This document shows, in pieces, positions 25,130-33,272 of a stretch of DNA of 64,000 nt. Every line of letters begins with the position of its first letter. Position 1 is the first letter of the stretch. A program made the translations under genes and the position numbers. Below the pieces are notes generated by a model that did no database searches, had not been told where the DNA came from, and saw only the letters and a list, made by a program, of their open reading frames with translations. The stretch is from JBFLYC01 sp040756735. GTDB taxonomy: Bacteria; Bacillota; DSM-16504; Desulfitibacterales; Desulfitibacteraceae. The stretch is from NCBI GenBank assembly GCA_040756735.1, contig JBFLYC010000001.1, positions 124,001-188,000 of the forward strand, given 5' to 3'.

Positions 25130-25971
25130 AACTTCCTTGCTGCCTCCAGGGTATTCTGCAGCAACATTGTAATTGTCATTGGGCCTACTCCCCCAGGCAC
25201 AGGAGTAATCCAACTTGCTTTTTCTTTTGCCGATTCATAGTGTACGTCTCCAACCAATTTCCCGTTATCCAATCTATTAATTCCCACGTCAATAACAACT
25301 GCACCTTCTTTAATCATATCCCCTGTAATCATTTCCGGCTTACCAACAGCAGCGACAACAACATCTCCTTGTTTTACCTCTTCAGCAAGATCCTTTGTTC
25401 TAGAATGACAGATTGTAACAGTAGCGTGTTTTGCCAGCAGCATCATGGCAATTGGTTTTCCTACTATGTTGCTTCTACCAACTACAACAGCTTTCTTTCC
25501 TTTTAAATCAAAGCCAATCTCCTCAAGCATTACCATGCAGCCATAAGGTGTGCAAGGATAAAAACAGTCATCACCTATTACTAAATTACCTACATTTTCA
25601 GGACCAAAACCATCGACGTCCTTTGCAGATGCTATGCTATCTATAACAGCCTTCTCATTGATATGCTTTGGAAGTGGCAGCTGAACCAATATGCCATGTA
25701 TCTTGTTGTCTGTGTTTAATTTCTCGATTAGTTCTAACAGTTCCTCTTGGCTTGTATCTTCTGCTAGTCTGTGTACTTCTGAATACATGCCAATTTCTAT
25801 GCAGGATTTGTGTTTACTATTTACATAGACTTTAGAAGCAGGATCTTCGCCAACAAGCACCACGGCCAACCCTGGCTGTATACCTTTAGATTTTAATTCT
25901 TCAACTTCAGACTTCATCTTCTCTCTTAACTTTTGACCTAATGCCTTGCCATCGATAACTTTTGCCGACAT
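25123..25971 (-). CDS. folD: Bifunctional methylenetetrahydrofolate dehydrogenase/cyclohydrolase
   Basis: FolD interconverts 5,10-methylene-, methenyl- and 10-formyl-THF. The 282-residue protein shows the catalytic Lys region VYVNSKHKSCIEIGM, the signature QLPLPKHINEKAVIDSIASAKDVDGFGPENVG, the Rossmann motif VVGRSNIVGKPIAMMLL and the end motif TPVPGGVGPMTITMLLQNT. AGGAGGG precedes the ATG. It lies between nfnB and xseA, and in an anaerobe it may also serve C1 metabolism. Confidence 0.97.
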   Translation of the reverse strand: MSAKVIDGKALGQKLREKMKSEVEELKSKGIQPGLAVVLVGEDPASKVYVNSKHKSCIEIGMYSEVHRLAEDTSQEELLELIEKLNTDNKIHGILVQLPLPKHINEKAVIDSIASAKDVDGFGPENVGNLVIGDDCFYPCTPYGCMVMLEEIGFDLKGKKAVVVGRSNIVGKPIAMMLLAKHATVTICHSRTKDLAEEVKQGDVVVAAVGKPEMITGDMIKEGAVVIDVGINRLDNGKLVGDVHYESAKEKASWITPVPGGVGPMTITMLLQNTLEAARKLC

Positions 25972-25981
25972 GTTAGCCCTC

Positions 25982-27379
25982 CTAATTATTTTTATTTCTT
26001 AAATATTCATCTATAGCCCTTGCAGCTATTTTTCCTGCACCCATTGCTTCAATTACAGTAGCAGCACCGGTTACAATATCCCCTCCGGCAAAGACTCCTT
26101 CTCTGGAAGTTGCCCCTTTTTCATCAGCATCTATATTACCCCATCTGGTTAGATTCAAACCAGGGGTTGTATTCAACACAAGGGGGTTAGGTCCTTGCCC
26201 AATTGCTACCACCACAGCATCAATATTCATAGTAAATTCCGACCCTTTAATAGGCACCGGTCTTCTTCTGCCTGAAGCATCTGGTTCCCCTAATTCATAT
26301 TTTATGCAAGTCATAGACACAACATTGCCATGATCATCTCCCTGGTAGGAAACCGGACTTGTGAGTAATTTAAATTGTACGCCTTCATGTGCTGCGTGTT
26401 CAATTTCTTCAGCCCTGGCAGGCATTTCTGCTTCTGACCTGCGGTATACAATATAAGATTCTTCTGCGCCTAATCTTAAAGCAGTTCTTGCTGCATCCAT
26501 AGCCACATTTCCTGCTCCAATAACGGCAACCCTTTTCCCTACTTTAATTGGGGTTAATGATTCAGGAAAGGTGTATGCTTTCATCAGGTTTGTTCTTGTC
26601 AAAAATTCATTAGCAGAATAAATACCATTTAAATTTTCCCCGGGAATATTCATGAAGTTTGGCAATCCAGCACCAGTCCCAATAAACACTGCATCATACC
26701 CTTCTTCATCTAATAATTCATCAACGGTGAAGATCTTTCCCACAACAGTGTTAACTTCAATATTGACTCCTAATTGTTTTATATAGTCAACTTCTTTTTG
26801 GACAATTTCTTTAGGTAATCGAAACTCAGGAATTCCATACATTAAAACTCCACCGGCTACATGTAAGGCTTCAAAAACTGTAACCTCATGGCCCATTTTT
26901 GCCAGATCACCTGCCACTGTAAGACCTGCCGGTCCAGAACCTATTACTGCAACTCTAAAACCAGAAGAAGCTGGTATATCAGGCTCTTTTACTCCCTTTT
27001 GCAGTTCATAGTCTGCCGCAAATCGTTCAAGGCGCCCAATACCAACAGGTTCTCCCTTTTTACCTAGAACACATTGTTTTTCACACTGGTTTTCTTGTGG
27101 ACATACCCTGCCGCAGATTGCAGGAAGGCTATTTTTTGCCTTGATTTCCAGGGCTGAACCCAAGAAATCTTTCTCTTTGATTTTACGGATAAAGCCGGGT
27201 ATATTTACCTCCACAGGACATCCTTCCATGCATTTTGGCTTTTTGCATTCTATACAGCGGGCTGCCTCTTTAAGCGCCATTTCTTCACTGTAACCCAGGG
27301 CAACTTCAGAAAAGTTTTTTACCCGCTCTTTTGCAGATTGGGTGGGCATAGGTGTTTTCTGAGTAACTATCTTTGACAT
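25982..27379 (-). CDS. nfnB: NfnB: NADPH-side subunit of bifurcating ferredoxin:NADP transhydrogenase (GltD-like)
   Basis: This 465-residue flavoprotein resembles the glutamate synthase small subunit. The N-terminal 4Fe-4S ligands are in CIECKKPKCMEGCPVEVNIP and CGRVCPQENQCEKQCVLG. Two dinucleotide-binding motifs follow, VAVIGSGPAGLTVAGDLAKMG and RVAVIGAGNVAMDAARTALR, with the FAD end motif GVFAGGDIVTGAATVIEAMGAGK. Immediately upstream and overlapping is nfnA, and no GltB is present, so the transhydrogenase is favoured over glutamate synthase. The second ATG (27379) has AGGAGG at 9 nt and is preferred. Confidence 0.9.
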   Translation of the reverse strand: MSKIVTQKTPMPTQSAKERVKNFSEVALGYSEEMALKEAARCIECKKPKCMEGCPVEVNIPGFIRKIKEKDFLGSALEIKAKNSLPAICGRVCPQENQCEKQCVLGKKGEPVGIGRLERFAADYELQKGVKEPDIPASSGFRVAVIGSGPAGLTVAGDLAKMGHEVTVFEALHVAGGVLMYGIPEFRLPKEIVQKEVDYIKQLGVNIEVNTVVGKIFTVDELLDEEGYDAVFIGTGAGLPNFMNIPGENLNGIYSANEFLTRTNLMKAYTFPESLTPIKVGKRVAVIGAGNVAMDAARTALRLGAEESYIVYRRSEAEMPARAEEIEHAAHEGVQFKLLTSPVSYQGDDHGNVVSMTCIKYELGEPDASGRRRPVPIKGSEFTMNIDAVVVAIGQGPNPLVLNTTPGLNLTRWGNIDADEKGATSREGVFAGGDIVTGAATVIEAMGAGKIAARAIDEYLRNKNN

Positions 27380-28212
27380 CCACATCCACCTCCTCCATTA
27401 AAGTGCTCCATAGCCTCTTTTTCTTCATTCTTAAAAGTAGCTAATCTCCTTACTGCTAAATCCCAATCTATCTTGTGCCCATCAAACTCCGGGCCATCAA
27501 CACAAGCAAATTTTGTCTCACCATCAACGGACACCCTGCATGCACCACACATGCCAGTTCCATCAACCATAATGGGATTCATGCTAACTATTGTTTTAAC
27601 CCCATAAGACCTAGTTAATTCAGCAACTGACTTCATCATAACAACAGGTCCAATTGCCCATATCACCTTTACATCATCATTTTCCTCCAACACCTTCTTT
27701 AAAAGATCAGTTACAAAACCCTTGTGACAATAGGAACCATCATCTGTAGAAATAAACAGTTGACTGCTTACAGCACGCATTTCATCTTCAAAAAATAATA
27801 ATTCTTTAGTCCTTGCACCTATTATTGAAATAACCTCATTTCCTTGCTTTTTAAGAGCCTTGGCAATTGGATAGATAGGCGCTATTCCAACTCCACCACC
27901 AATGCAAACAACTTTGCCAAAGTCTTCTATTTCCGTAGCTAATCCTAATGGGCCAACAAAATCTAAAAAGCTGTCACCTTCCTCTAATATGCCCATTTCC
28001 ATGGTGCTTCTTCCAACTTCTTGAAATACGATGGTTATTGTACCTCTTTCTCTATCATAATCAGCTATAGTCAAGGGAATTCTCTCACCTTTTTCATCTA
28101 TTCTGATTATAACAAACTGACCTGCCTGCGCTTTTTTGGCAACTTTTGGAGCATATACTTCCATTAGCTTAATAGTAGGTGAAAGTATTCTTTTTTTAAT
28201 AATCTTGTACAC
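27367..28212 (-). CDS. nfnA: NfnA: NADH/ferredoxin-side subunit of the NfnAB transhydrogenase
   Basis: This 281-residue protein belongs to the PyrK/sulfide dehydrogenase-like FAD/NAD-binding family. It shows FAD motif RIPLTIADYDRERGTI, NAD-binding VVCIGGGVGIAPIYPIAKALK, and 2Fe-2S cysteines in DGTGMCGACRVSVDGETKFACVDGPEFDG. It ends in a Gly/Cys-rich tail. The frame extends 30 codons upstream but only the GTG at 28212, after AAGGAGGG, gives the family N-terminus. NfnAB couples NADH and reduced ferredoxin oxidation to NADP reduction. A good sigma-A promoter lies 56-84 nt upstream. Confidence 0.9.
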   Translation of the reverse strand: MYKIIKKRILSPTIKLMEVYAPKVAKKAQAGQFVIIRIDEKGERIPLTIADYDRERGTITIVFQEVGRSTMEMGILEEGDSFLDFVGPLGLATEIEDFGKVVCIGGGVGIAPIYPIAKALKKQGNEVISIIGARTKELLFFEDEMRAVSSQLFISTDDGSYCHKGFVTDLLKKVLEENDDVKVIWAIGPVVMMKSVAELTRSYGVKTIVSMNPIMVDGTGMCGACRVSVDGETKFACVDGPEFDGHKIDWDLAVRRLATFKNEEKEAMEHFNGGGGCGCQR

Positions 28213-28267
28213 TACTCCAGTTCCCTCCTTATTATAAAAATCACAACCTGAATTATATTCGTAATGT

Positions 28268-28296
28268 ATTATACCTTTTCCTGCTAGATATGACAA
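28268..28296 (-). promoter_or_regulatory. Sigma-A promoter of nfnAB
   Basis: On the minus strand TTGTCA, 17 nt, TATAAT. This is one mismatch from consensus with ideal spacing, in the gap between the TsaD paralogue and nfnA. Confidence 0.78.
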
Positions 28297-28346
28297 ACTC
28301 ACTAAAAAATAGCCACTGTATTTCCAAAAAGAAAAGGATAAGACAA

Positions 28347-29300
28347 TTATGTGTGATGTTGATTTAGATAACGATCTCTAGCTATAAGTGCATTTCCAAT
28401 GGCATTATCTCCACTGTGTTGTGGTGTTGCAAAATAAAGTCTACCACCTACAGCCTGATGTTCCAGCCGGCTCTTTAGTTTTTCCCTTACATAATTATTT
28501 GCAATAACACCTCCTACTAATAATACTTCGTTAATATTTTCATCTTTTATTGCCTTTCTCAACAATTTCTCAATGGTTTTCGCTACAGTATTTTCAACTG
28601 AGCGAGCAATATCATGAGGTTTCTTGTTTTGATTTATGTATCTTATTGCAGCAGTCTCCGGACCAGAAAAGCTAACTGTATAATCCTTAACCCATGAGGG
28701 AATGTGCAGCAACTCTTGCCCATATTTTGCCATATCTTCTAGGTAAGGCCCTGCTGGAAAAGGCAATCCTAACTTTACACCTACTCTGTCAATAAACTGC
28801 CCTGCATTGATATCTAATGTGCCTCCTAATACTTTTATAGAAAATCTACCCCCATCCCAGTAGACTTTTAATAACTCAGTAGTACCGCCAGAAAGATGAA
28901 TAGCTAAAAAGCATTTTTTTCGGAGATTTGCTGACCATAACCCAGATCTAAGATGATTTTCCTGGTGGCTAACAGTAAAATAAGGAATTTTGAAAAGTAA
29001 TGATATTGTTTTACCAAAGCGTTCAGAAACCACAAATACTGGCATATAGGATGCTTTATCAGGACGTGGAACTGTACTGCTGCATACTGCTTTAATTCTT
29101 GAATAGCAAAAAGACTGCCCAGCCTCGTCTAATAAATCTGGCAGTCTTTTTAAGTGGTGAAACAATGCCTCTGATTGAGGAAGTCCTTTTGACCCTTCAG
29201 ATACATTTAGCAACTGCCTTTTCTCAAGGATCAATTCTTCTTGTTCGTTTACCACTGCTATGGAAGTTGTATAACAGCTTGTATCAATACCTAAGAACAA
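28347..29300 (-). CDS. TsaD/Kae1-like protein (paralogue)
   Basis: This 317-residue ASKHA-fold protein resembles TsaD, which makes t6A in tRNA. It has GIDTSCYTTSIAVV at the start, a His pair in FTVSHQENHLRSG (in TsaD, HMEGH), the ATP motif IHLSGGTTELLKV, LDINAGQFIDRVG, LLVGGVIANNYVREKL and the terminal Asp in HSGDNAIGNAL. The metal ligands seem retained. It is nonetheless divergent and lies next to nusB, where clostridia carry a second Kae1-like gene, so I call it a paralogue rather than TsaD itself. The TTG start follows AGGTG, which spans the nusB end. Confidence 0.75.
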   Translation of the reverse strand: MFLGIDTSCYTTSIAVVNEQEELILEKRQLLNVSEGSKGLPQSEALFHHLKRLPDLLDEAGQSFCYSRIKAVCSSTVPRPDKASYMPVFVVSERFGKTISLLFKIPYFTVSHQENHLRSGLWSANLRKKCFLAIHLSGGTTELLKVYWDGGRFSIKVLGGTLDINAGQFIDRVGVKLGLPFPAGPYLEDMAKYGQELLHIPSWVKDYTVSFSGPETAAIRYINQNKKPHDIARSVENTVAKTIEKLLRKAIKDENINEVLLVGGVIANNYVREKLKSRLEHQAVGGRLYFATPQHSGDNAIGNALIARDRYLNQHHT

Positions 29301-29302
29301 TA

Positions 29303-29710
29303 CTATTCACCTGCATTTTCTTTTGCTATTTTATCCAATATTGCGTTTACAAAAGAGGCTCCTTTTTCAGAACCAAATACCTTAACCAAGTTTACAGCTT
29401 CATTAATAGATACTGCAGGGGGTACATCTTTTAAGAATAACAACTCATATACTGCTATCCTTAGTACCGCCTTCTCAACATTGCTGATCCTATCAAGGTG
29501 CCAGTTAACTGCCTTTTCCTTAATCAAACTATCTATTTCTTTCAAATGTTTAACTGCTCCAGTTACCAAAGTCTGGGTAAAAGCTTGTCCATTTATGTCA
29601 AGTTCTGAATCAACAAGTACGTTTTTTATTGCTTGGGAAGGTTCTGTTCCCGCTAAATCAATTTGAAATAGTGCTTGTAGTGCTTTTTCTCTGGCAACCT
29701 TCCTGCTCAA
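29303..29710 (-). CDS. nusB: Transcription antitermination factor NusB
   Basis: This 135-residue all-helical protein binds boxA RNA with S10 in rRNA antitermination. Family features are SRKVAREKALQALFQID at the start, the central HLDRISNVEKAVLRIAVYELLFLKDVPPAVSINEAVNLVKVFG and SFVNAILDKIA near the end. The frame runs 23 codons further upstream, but TTG at 29710, 8 nt after AAGGAGG, is the natural start. It follows the DUF2273/Asp23 genes, a common clostridial order. Confidence 0.94.
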   Translation of the reverse strand: MSRKVAREKALQALFQIDLAGTEPSQAIKNVLVDSELDINGQAFTQTLVTGAVKHLKEIDSLIKEKAVNWHLDRISNVEKAVLRIAVYELLFLKDVPPAVSINEAVNLVKVFGSEKGASFVNAILDKIAKENAGE

Positions 29711-29723
29711 ACTGACTTCCTCC

Positions 29724-29945
29724 TTAAAAATTCGTCCAAAATTTTTTAAGCATATTTTTAAAATCTTGATTTTCATCAATTCTTTTTCCGATTAAATACC
29801 CTATTAGTATACATATAGCAAGAAAAGAGGCTTTCCAAAATCCAAAAATAATAGTAAGCAAACCAAATAGCAAGCCTGTTAATGTTCCAATAACCTTACC
29901 CTTGTGAATATCTACAATATCCCAGAAAAGTTTCTTCTTATCCAC
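29724..29945 (-). CDS. DUF2273 small membrane protein
   Basis: This 73-residue protein has two adjacent hydrophobic segments (VIGTLTGLLFGLLTIIFGFW and ASFLAICILIGYLIG) between a basic N-terminus and a charged C-terminal helix. This is the DUF2273 pattern. Members travel with amaP and asp23 genes, as here, and probably help anchor Asp23 at the membrane. The start is GTG after GGAGTG. Confidence 0.85.
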   Translation of the reverse strand: MDKKKLFWDIVDIHKGKVIGTLTGLLFGLLTIIFGFWKASFLAICILIGYLIGKRIDENQDFKNMLKKFWTNF

Positions 29946-29957
29946 TTACAACACTCC

Positions 29958-30497
29958 TTAATCAACCCTGCCTTTAACAGATTGGCTGATCTTATCTACA
30001 ACAATTTCTATTTCCAATACCTCTAGACCTGCATATTCTTTAAGATGTTGTGCGACCTTTTCCTGTATTTCCTTAGATATATCAGGGACATGTACTTCTG
30101 GGCTGAGAGTAATTTTTAGAAGCAAAGCCATACCTTCTGCAAGTATCTTAATTTTTGGTTTTACTTCTTTAATGCCCTTAATAGCTGTTGCTGCTCTAAC
30201 AACGTAGTTTTCTATGGCATCCAATGTAATATGAATCTGACCAAGTTCTGTTGCATCAATAACTGTAAGTCTAGGAGTCGGTGTTTTTTTGAAAATGGCT
30301 GCCAATGAGTACAGAGATAGCAAAAATATCAGTACAGAGCCTATACCTATAGCCAGTTTAGCGTCTTTCTGCTGGACTAAAGAAATGAAAGTCTCAATAT
30401 GACTTGTCCACCCAATTGCCATTCCCATTATTACTATGGACAAGGCCAAGCTCAGCAGGGCAAAAATAGTAGTACTTAGTTTCAAATTGTAATTCAA
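29958..30497 (-). CDS. amaP: AmaP-type membrane anchor for Asp23
   Basis: The 179-residue protein has two N-terminal membrane helices (IFALLSLALSIVIMGMAIGW and LAIGIGSVLIFLLSLYSLAAIF) and a C-terminal Asp23-like soluble domain (GQIHITLDAIENYVVRAATAIKGIKEVKPKI to the end). In Staphylococcus AmaP recruits Asp23 to the membrane. The start is TTG behind AAGGGG. It lies between two asp23 genes and DUF2273, so the group probably forms one envelope complex. Confidence 0.88.
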   Translation of the reverse strand: MNYNLKLSTTIFALLSLALSIVIMGMAIGWTSHIETFISLVQQKDAKLAIGIGSVLIFLLSLYSLAAIFKKTPTPRLTVIDATELGQIHITLDAIENYVVRAATAIKGIKEVKPKIKILAEGMALLLKITLSPEVHVPDISKEIQEKVAQHLKEYAGLEVLEIEIVVDKISQSVKGRVD

Positions 30498-30513
30498 AAT
30501 AACATCCCCTTTC

Positions 30514-30912
30514 TTATTTTACCCGCGGAACCTCTTCCTTAGAGAGTTCATCTTTAAAAGTCAAACCTTGAACGTTAATATTCACCTCCGATACAATCAT
30601 CCCGGTCATGCTCTTTATAGCCTTTGCAACATTAGTTTTCACTACTGCTGCCACTTCACTAATATTCACACCATATTCAACAACAATATTTAAATTGATT
30701 ATTACTTCTTTTTCTCCAACTGTTACCTTAACTCCCTTAGTAAGGTTTTTTCTTCCAAGCACTTCTGCTATACCGTCGGCAATACCACCGCTCATCCCAG
30801 TTACTCCAGGAACTTCAGTAGCGGCTAATCCAGCAATTATCTCTATAACTTCATCTGCCATTTTTATCTGTCCCAATTCAATATCTTTCTTTTCAATAAG
30901 CCCTTTATTCAA
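30514..30912 (-). CDS. Asp23/Gls24 family protein, copy 2
   Basis: This 132-residue protein has the Asp23 signature IKMADEVIEIIAGLAATEVPGVTGMSGG and VTVGEKEVIINLNIVVEYGVNISEVA. Family members are abundant envelope-stress proteins under the membrane. It closely resembles the gene immediately upstream (same length, shared KMADEV/KIADEV, LGRKNL, KGVKV), a tandem duplication. The TTG start follows AGGGGG. Confidence 0.93.
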   Translation of the reverse strand: MNKGLIEKKDIELGQIKMADEVIEIIAGLAATEVPGVTGMSGGIADGIAEVLGRKNLTKGVKVTVGEKEVIINLNIVVEYGVNISEVAAVVKTNVAKAIKSMTGMIVSEVNINVQGLTFKDELSKEEVPRVK

Positions 30913-30957
30913 TTCATTTACCCCCTGTAACCAAATCGTATCAAATAAATATATTGT

Positions 30958-31347
30958 TTATTTTACCCTTTGTTCTTCTTCCTGCTCTTCTCCTTTAAAA
31001 TGAACCCCTTGTACATGGATATTTACTTCAACCACTTTTAACCCGGTGAGACTTTCCACAGCCTTTTCAACACCTTCTTGTATCCTTAAAGCAACATCTG
31101 GAATTCTTGCACCAAACTCCACTATAATATATAAATCTATGGCAGTCTCTCTTTCGCCTACTTCCACTTTTACACCCTTAGCAAGATTTTTTCTGCCAAG
31201 CTTCTCAGCAATACCTCCTACTACACCGCCACTCATGGCCGCTACACCACTCACCTCAGTAGCAGCTAAACCAGCAATTACAGCAACCACTTCATCAGCT
31301 ATCTTAACTTTTCCCATTACATTATCATTTCTATCTATATTATCCAA
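30958..31347 (-). CDS. Asp23/Gls24 family protein, copy 1
   Basis: This is the first gene of the asp23-asp23-amaP-DUF2273-nusB group. The 129-residue product shows KIADEVVAVIAGLAATEVSGVAAMSGGV and VEVGERETAIDLYIIVEFGARIPDVA, and ends in a Glu/Gln-rich tail. The chosen start is TTG at 31347, 9 nt after GAGGGA; a GTG three codons earlier has no room for an SD. A sigma-A promoter lies directly upstream, so the group is separated from spoIIIA. Confidence 0.92.
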   Translation of the reverse strand: MDNIDRNDNVMGKVKIADEVVAVIAGLAATEVSGVAAMSGGVVGGIAEKLGRKNLAKGVKVEVGERETAIDLYIIVEFGARIPDVALRIQEGVEKAVESLTGLKVVEVNIHVQGVHFKGEEQEEEQRVK

Positions 31348-31379
31348 TGTCAGCACTCCCTCATAAAACTTTTTTCTAC

Positions 31380-31407
31380 ATTATACCATATTAAGCAAAA
31401 GAGTAAA
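31380..31407 (-). promoter_or_regulatory. Sigma-A promoter of the asp23 group
   Basis: On the minus strand TTTACT, 16 nt, TATAAT with an extended TGG before the -10. It lies between spoIIIAH and the first asp23 gene. Confidence 0.65.
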
Positions 31408-31429
31408 CCTGTCCTGTCCAAAGGAACTT

Positions 31430-31990
31430 CTATTTCTGAGGCTGAAACCCTTTAGGAATAATAAAAATGTTATCCATGCTCTGAGTTGTTACAGTTGTAA
31501 CTAAGTCTACAATTTTCATGGCATCTGCATCTTTTACAATATCTTGGTTTATTACTACAGTTACGGATTGAGGCTGAATAAATACTACCGCCTCTTCAAA
31601 ACCCTTTGCTAAAATTAAATATTCTAACTGCAGCTCTTGTTCAAGATACTTGGTTATTTGCAAGATTTCCTGTTGCGCTTCCCGCCTGGTTTCTGCCACA
31701 GAATTCGGATTTTCAACAATTTGACGTAAAAGATCTAACTGTGTGTCTCTTATCCTATCTCTTTCGAGCTTATATTCAATAAAATACTCTGTGCCCTCAG
31801 TAAATTCTGTTTTTCCATATTTTTCATTTTCCATTATCATTTCGTATTCGCTACTACTTGTACTACCGATAGTATTAATAGCTGGCATTTGTTGGACAGG
31901 TTTTAATTCCATATATCCTATATAAACTATGGCTGAGAAAAAAGCCATAAGAACTAAACCTAACGTATACCGATTAGTAATAATTGTCAT
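31430..31990 (-). CDS. spoIIIAH: Stage III sporulation protein AH
   Basis: This 186-residue protein has one N-terminal membrane helix (TLGLVLMAFFSAIVYIGYM) and a periplasm-like C-terminal ring-forming domain with FRDIRDTQLDLLRQIVENPNSVAETRREAQQEILQITK (RBM fold). Mother-cell SpoIIIAH binds forespore SpoIIQ across the septum to form the feeding channel. AAGGTGA precedes the ATG. It is the last spoIIIA gene. No spoIIQ is in the window. Confidence 0.94.
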   Translation of the reverse strand: MTIITNRYTLGLVLMAFFSAIVYIGYMELKPVQQMPAINTIGSTSSSEYEMIMENEKYGKTEFTEGTEYFIEYKLERDRIRDTQLDLLRQIVENPNSVAETRREAQQEILQITKYLEQELQLEYLILAKGFEEAVVFIQPQSVTVVINQDIVKDADAMKIVDLVTTVTTQSMDNIFIIPKGFQPQK

Positions 31991-31996
31991 TTTAAG

Positions 31997-32626
31997 TCAC
32001 CTTCCTTCCATAGATAATACTTTTACTTGATTTGCTGATAATCCAAGGAGTGTTTGTACAGCTCTTGTTAATTCAACTTTGACAAGAGGATTTTTGGCAC
32101 CTTCAGCAACTATCAAGACCCCCATTATGTCTGGCCTGATTTCTTTGATCACTACCGGTTTTTCTCCTACACTTCCTGCATTTCTTAGTAAGACCAATTG
32201 TCCAGTCTCTGAAGTATCTAAAGTCAATCTGGATCCTCCAGCCTGGTCATTTTCATCAATGGATTTTTTTACTGTACTAACATTAACAGCGTATTCATAT
32301 TCTGTACTTCCTTTTAATGATACTGATACAGAAACCTTACCTACCCCATCTATTTTTCCAAGTATTCGTTCTAGTCTTTGTTCTAATAAAATCTCAGCTT
32401 GTGAAATGGCAGATTCATGATATAAGGTGTTTTCTTTTGAAGATGATTCATCCTTTTCAACTATGATGCCTTTTTCTTGAGGAAAGCCACTATAACTTAT
32501 CAGGATCATCCCTAAACCCAGGATTAACAGCGCAATCATCACCAACTTTTTCTGTTTTTCAGGTAAATTTATTTTTGGTATAATGCTTTTTATTCCTATA
32601 TTCATCACTCTAACACCGCCTTTCAT
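31997..32626 (-). CDS. spoIIIAG: Stage III sporulation protein AG
   Basis: The 209-residue protein has an N-terminal membrane helix (LVMIALLILGLGMILISYSGF) and a ring-building motif domain (LERILGKIDGVGKVSVSVSLKGSTEYEYAVNV and DIMGVLIVAEGAKNPLVKVELTRAVQTLLGL). In Bacillus it forms a large ring between mother cell and forespore. The first ATG overlaps the spoIIIAF stop (ATGA). A second ATG seven codons later has a weak SD; either is possible. Confidence 0.94.
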   Translation of the reverse strand: MKGGVRVMNIGIKSIIPKINLPEKQKKLVMIALLILGLGMILISYSGFPQEKGIIVEKDESSSKENTLYHESAISQAEILLEQRLERILGKIDGVGKVSVSVSLKGSTEYEYAVNVSTVKKSIDENDQAGGSRLTLDTSETGQLVLLRNAGSVGEKPVVIKEIRPDIMGVLIVAEGAKNPLVKVELTRAVQTLLGLSANQVKVLSMEGR

Positions 32627-33261
32627 TTCCAGATGATTTGTATCTGGTTGTCATATAGACCAAAAAAGTTTTTTAATAAATTTCTTATTTTTAACTCTAA
32701 TTCTGTAATTAGTAATTCTTGTTGTTCTTGAAGAATTTGTTTTTCATTTCTGTTATCCATACTTGAATCTATTATTACTTGTTCAACCCTTTGAATGAAG
32801 GAGTTTTCTCTTTCAACAGTGTTTATTTTTGCTTTTACTCCTATAATTATATTGTTGATTAAGCCATGTTTAGATTTATCAAAGTCATTTAGTATAACAG
32901 TTGCTTCAGCCGACTCGATATCAGGAATTAATTTCACTAAGGCAATTATTTGGCCTTCCATTCTTGACTTATACTCCTTGACTGCCCGCTGACTATTTAT
33001 TTCATTAATCTCATCTCCTTTTTTTAGAATTGATTGGGTCTGAGAATGATCTAATGAATAACTCCATGTAACAATCTCAAAAGAATTGTCTTTGTCTAAA
33101 GCATTTATTATGGGTGTTAATATTGTTGCTATTATGAAAAGACCTACGACTAATCTTAAGTAACTACCCATAGAATTGTTTGGTAAAAACATTTCGACAA
33201 ATACTGCAAATATTACAATAACAGCAATGCTGGTTACAAGCCCACCTAAGGTTTCAAGCAC
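32623..33261 (-). CDS. spoIIIAF: Stage III sporulation protein AF
   Basis: This 212-residue protein has two N-terminal membrane helices (IAVIVIFAVFVEMFLP and LVVGLFIIATILTPII) followed by a charged soluble domain with an RBM-like pattern (LVKLIPDIESAEATVILN) and a coiled C-terminal part. The GTG start is preceded by AGGTAGGTG. It overlaps spoIIIAG by 4 nt. Confidence 0.93.
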   Translation of the reverse strand: MLETLGGLVTSIAVIVIFAVFVEMFLPNNSMGSYLRLVVGLFIIATILTPIINALDKDNSFEIVTWSYSLDHSQTQSILKKGDEINEINSQRAVKEYKSRMEGQIIALVKLIPDIESAEATVILNDFDKSKHGLINNIIIGVKAKINTVERENSFIQRVEQVIIDSSMDNRNEKQILQEQQELLITELELKIRNLLKNFFGLYDNQIQIIWK

Positions 33262-33272
33262 TTGCGAAACAC

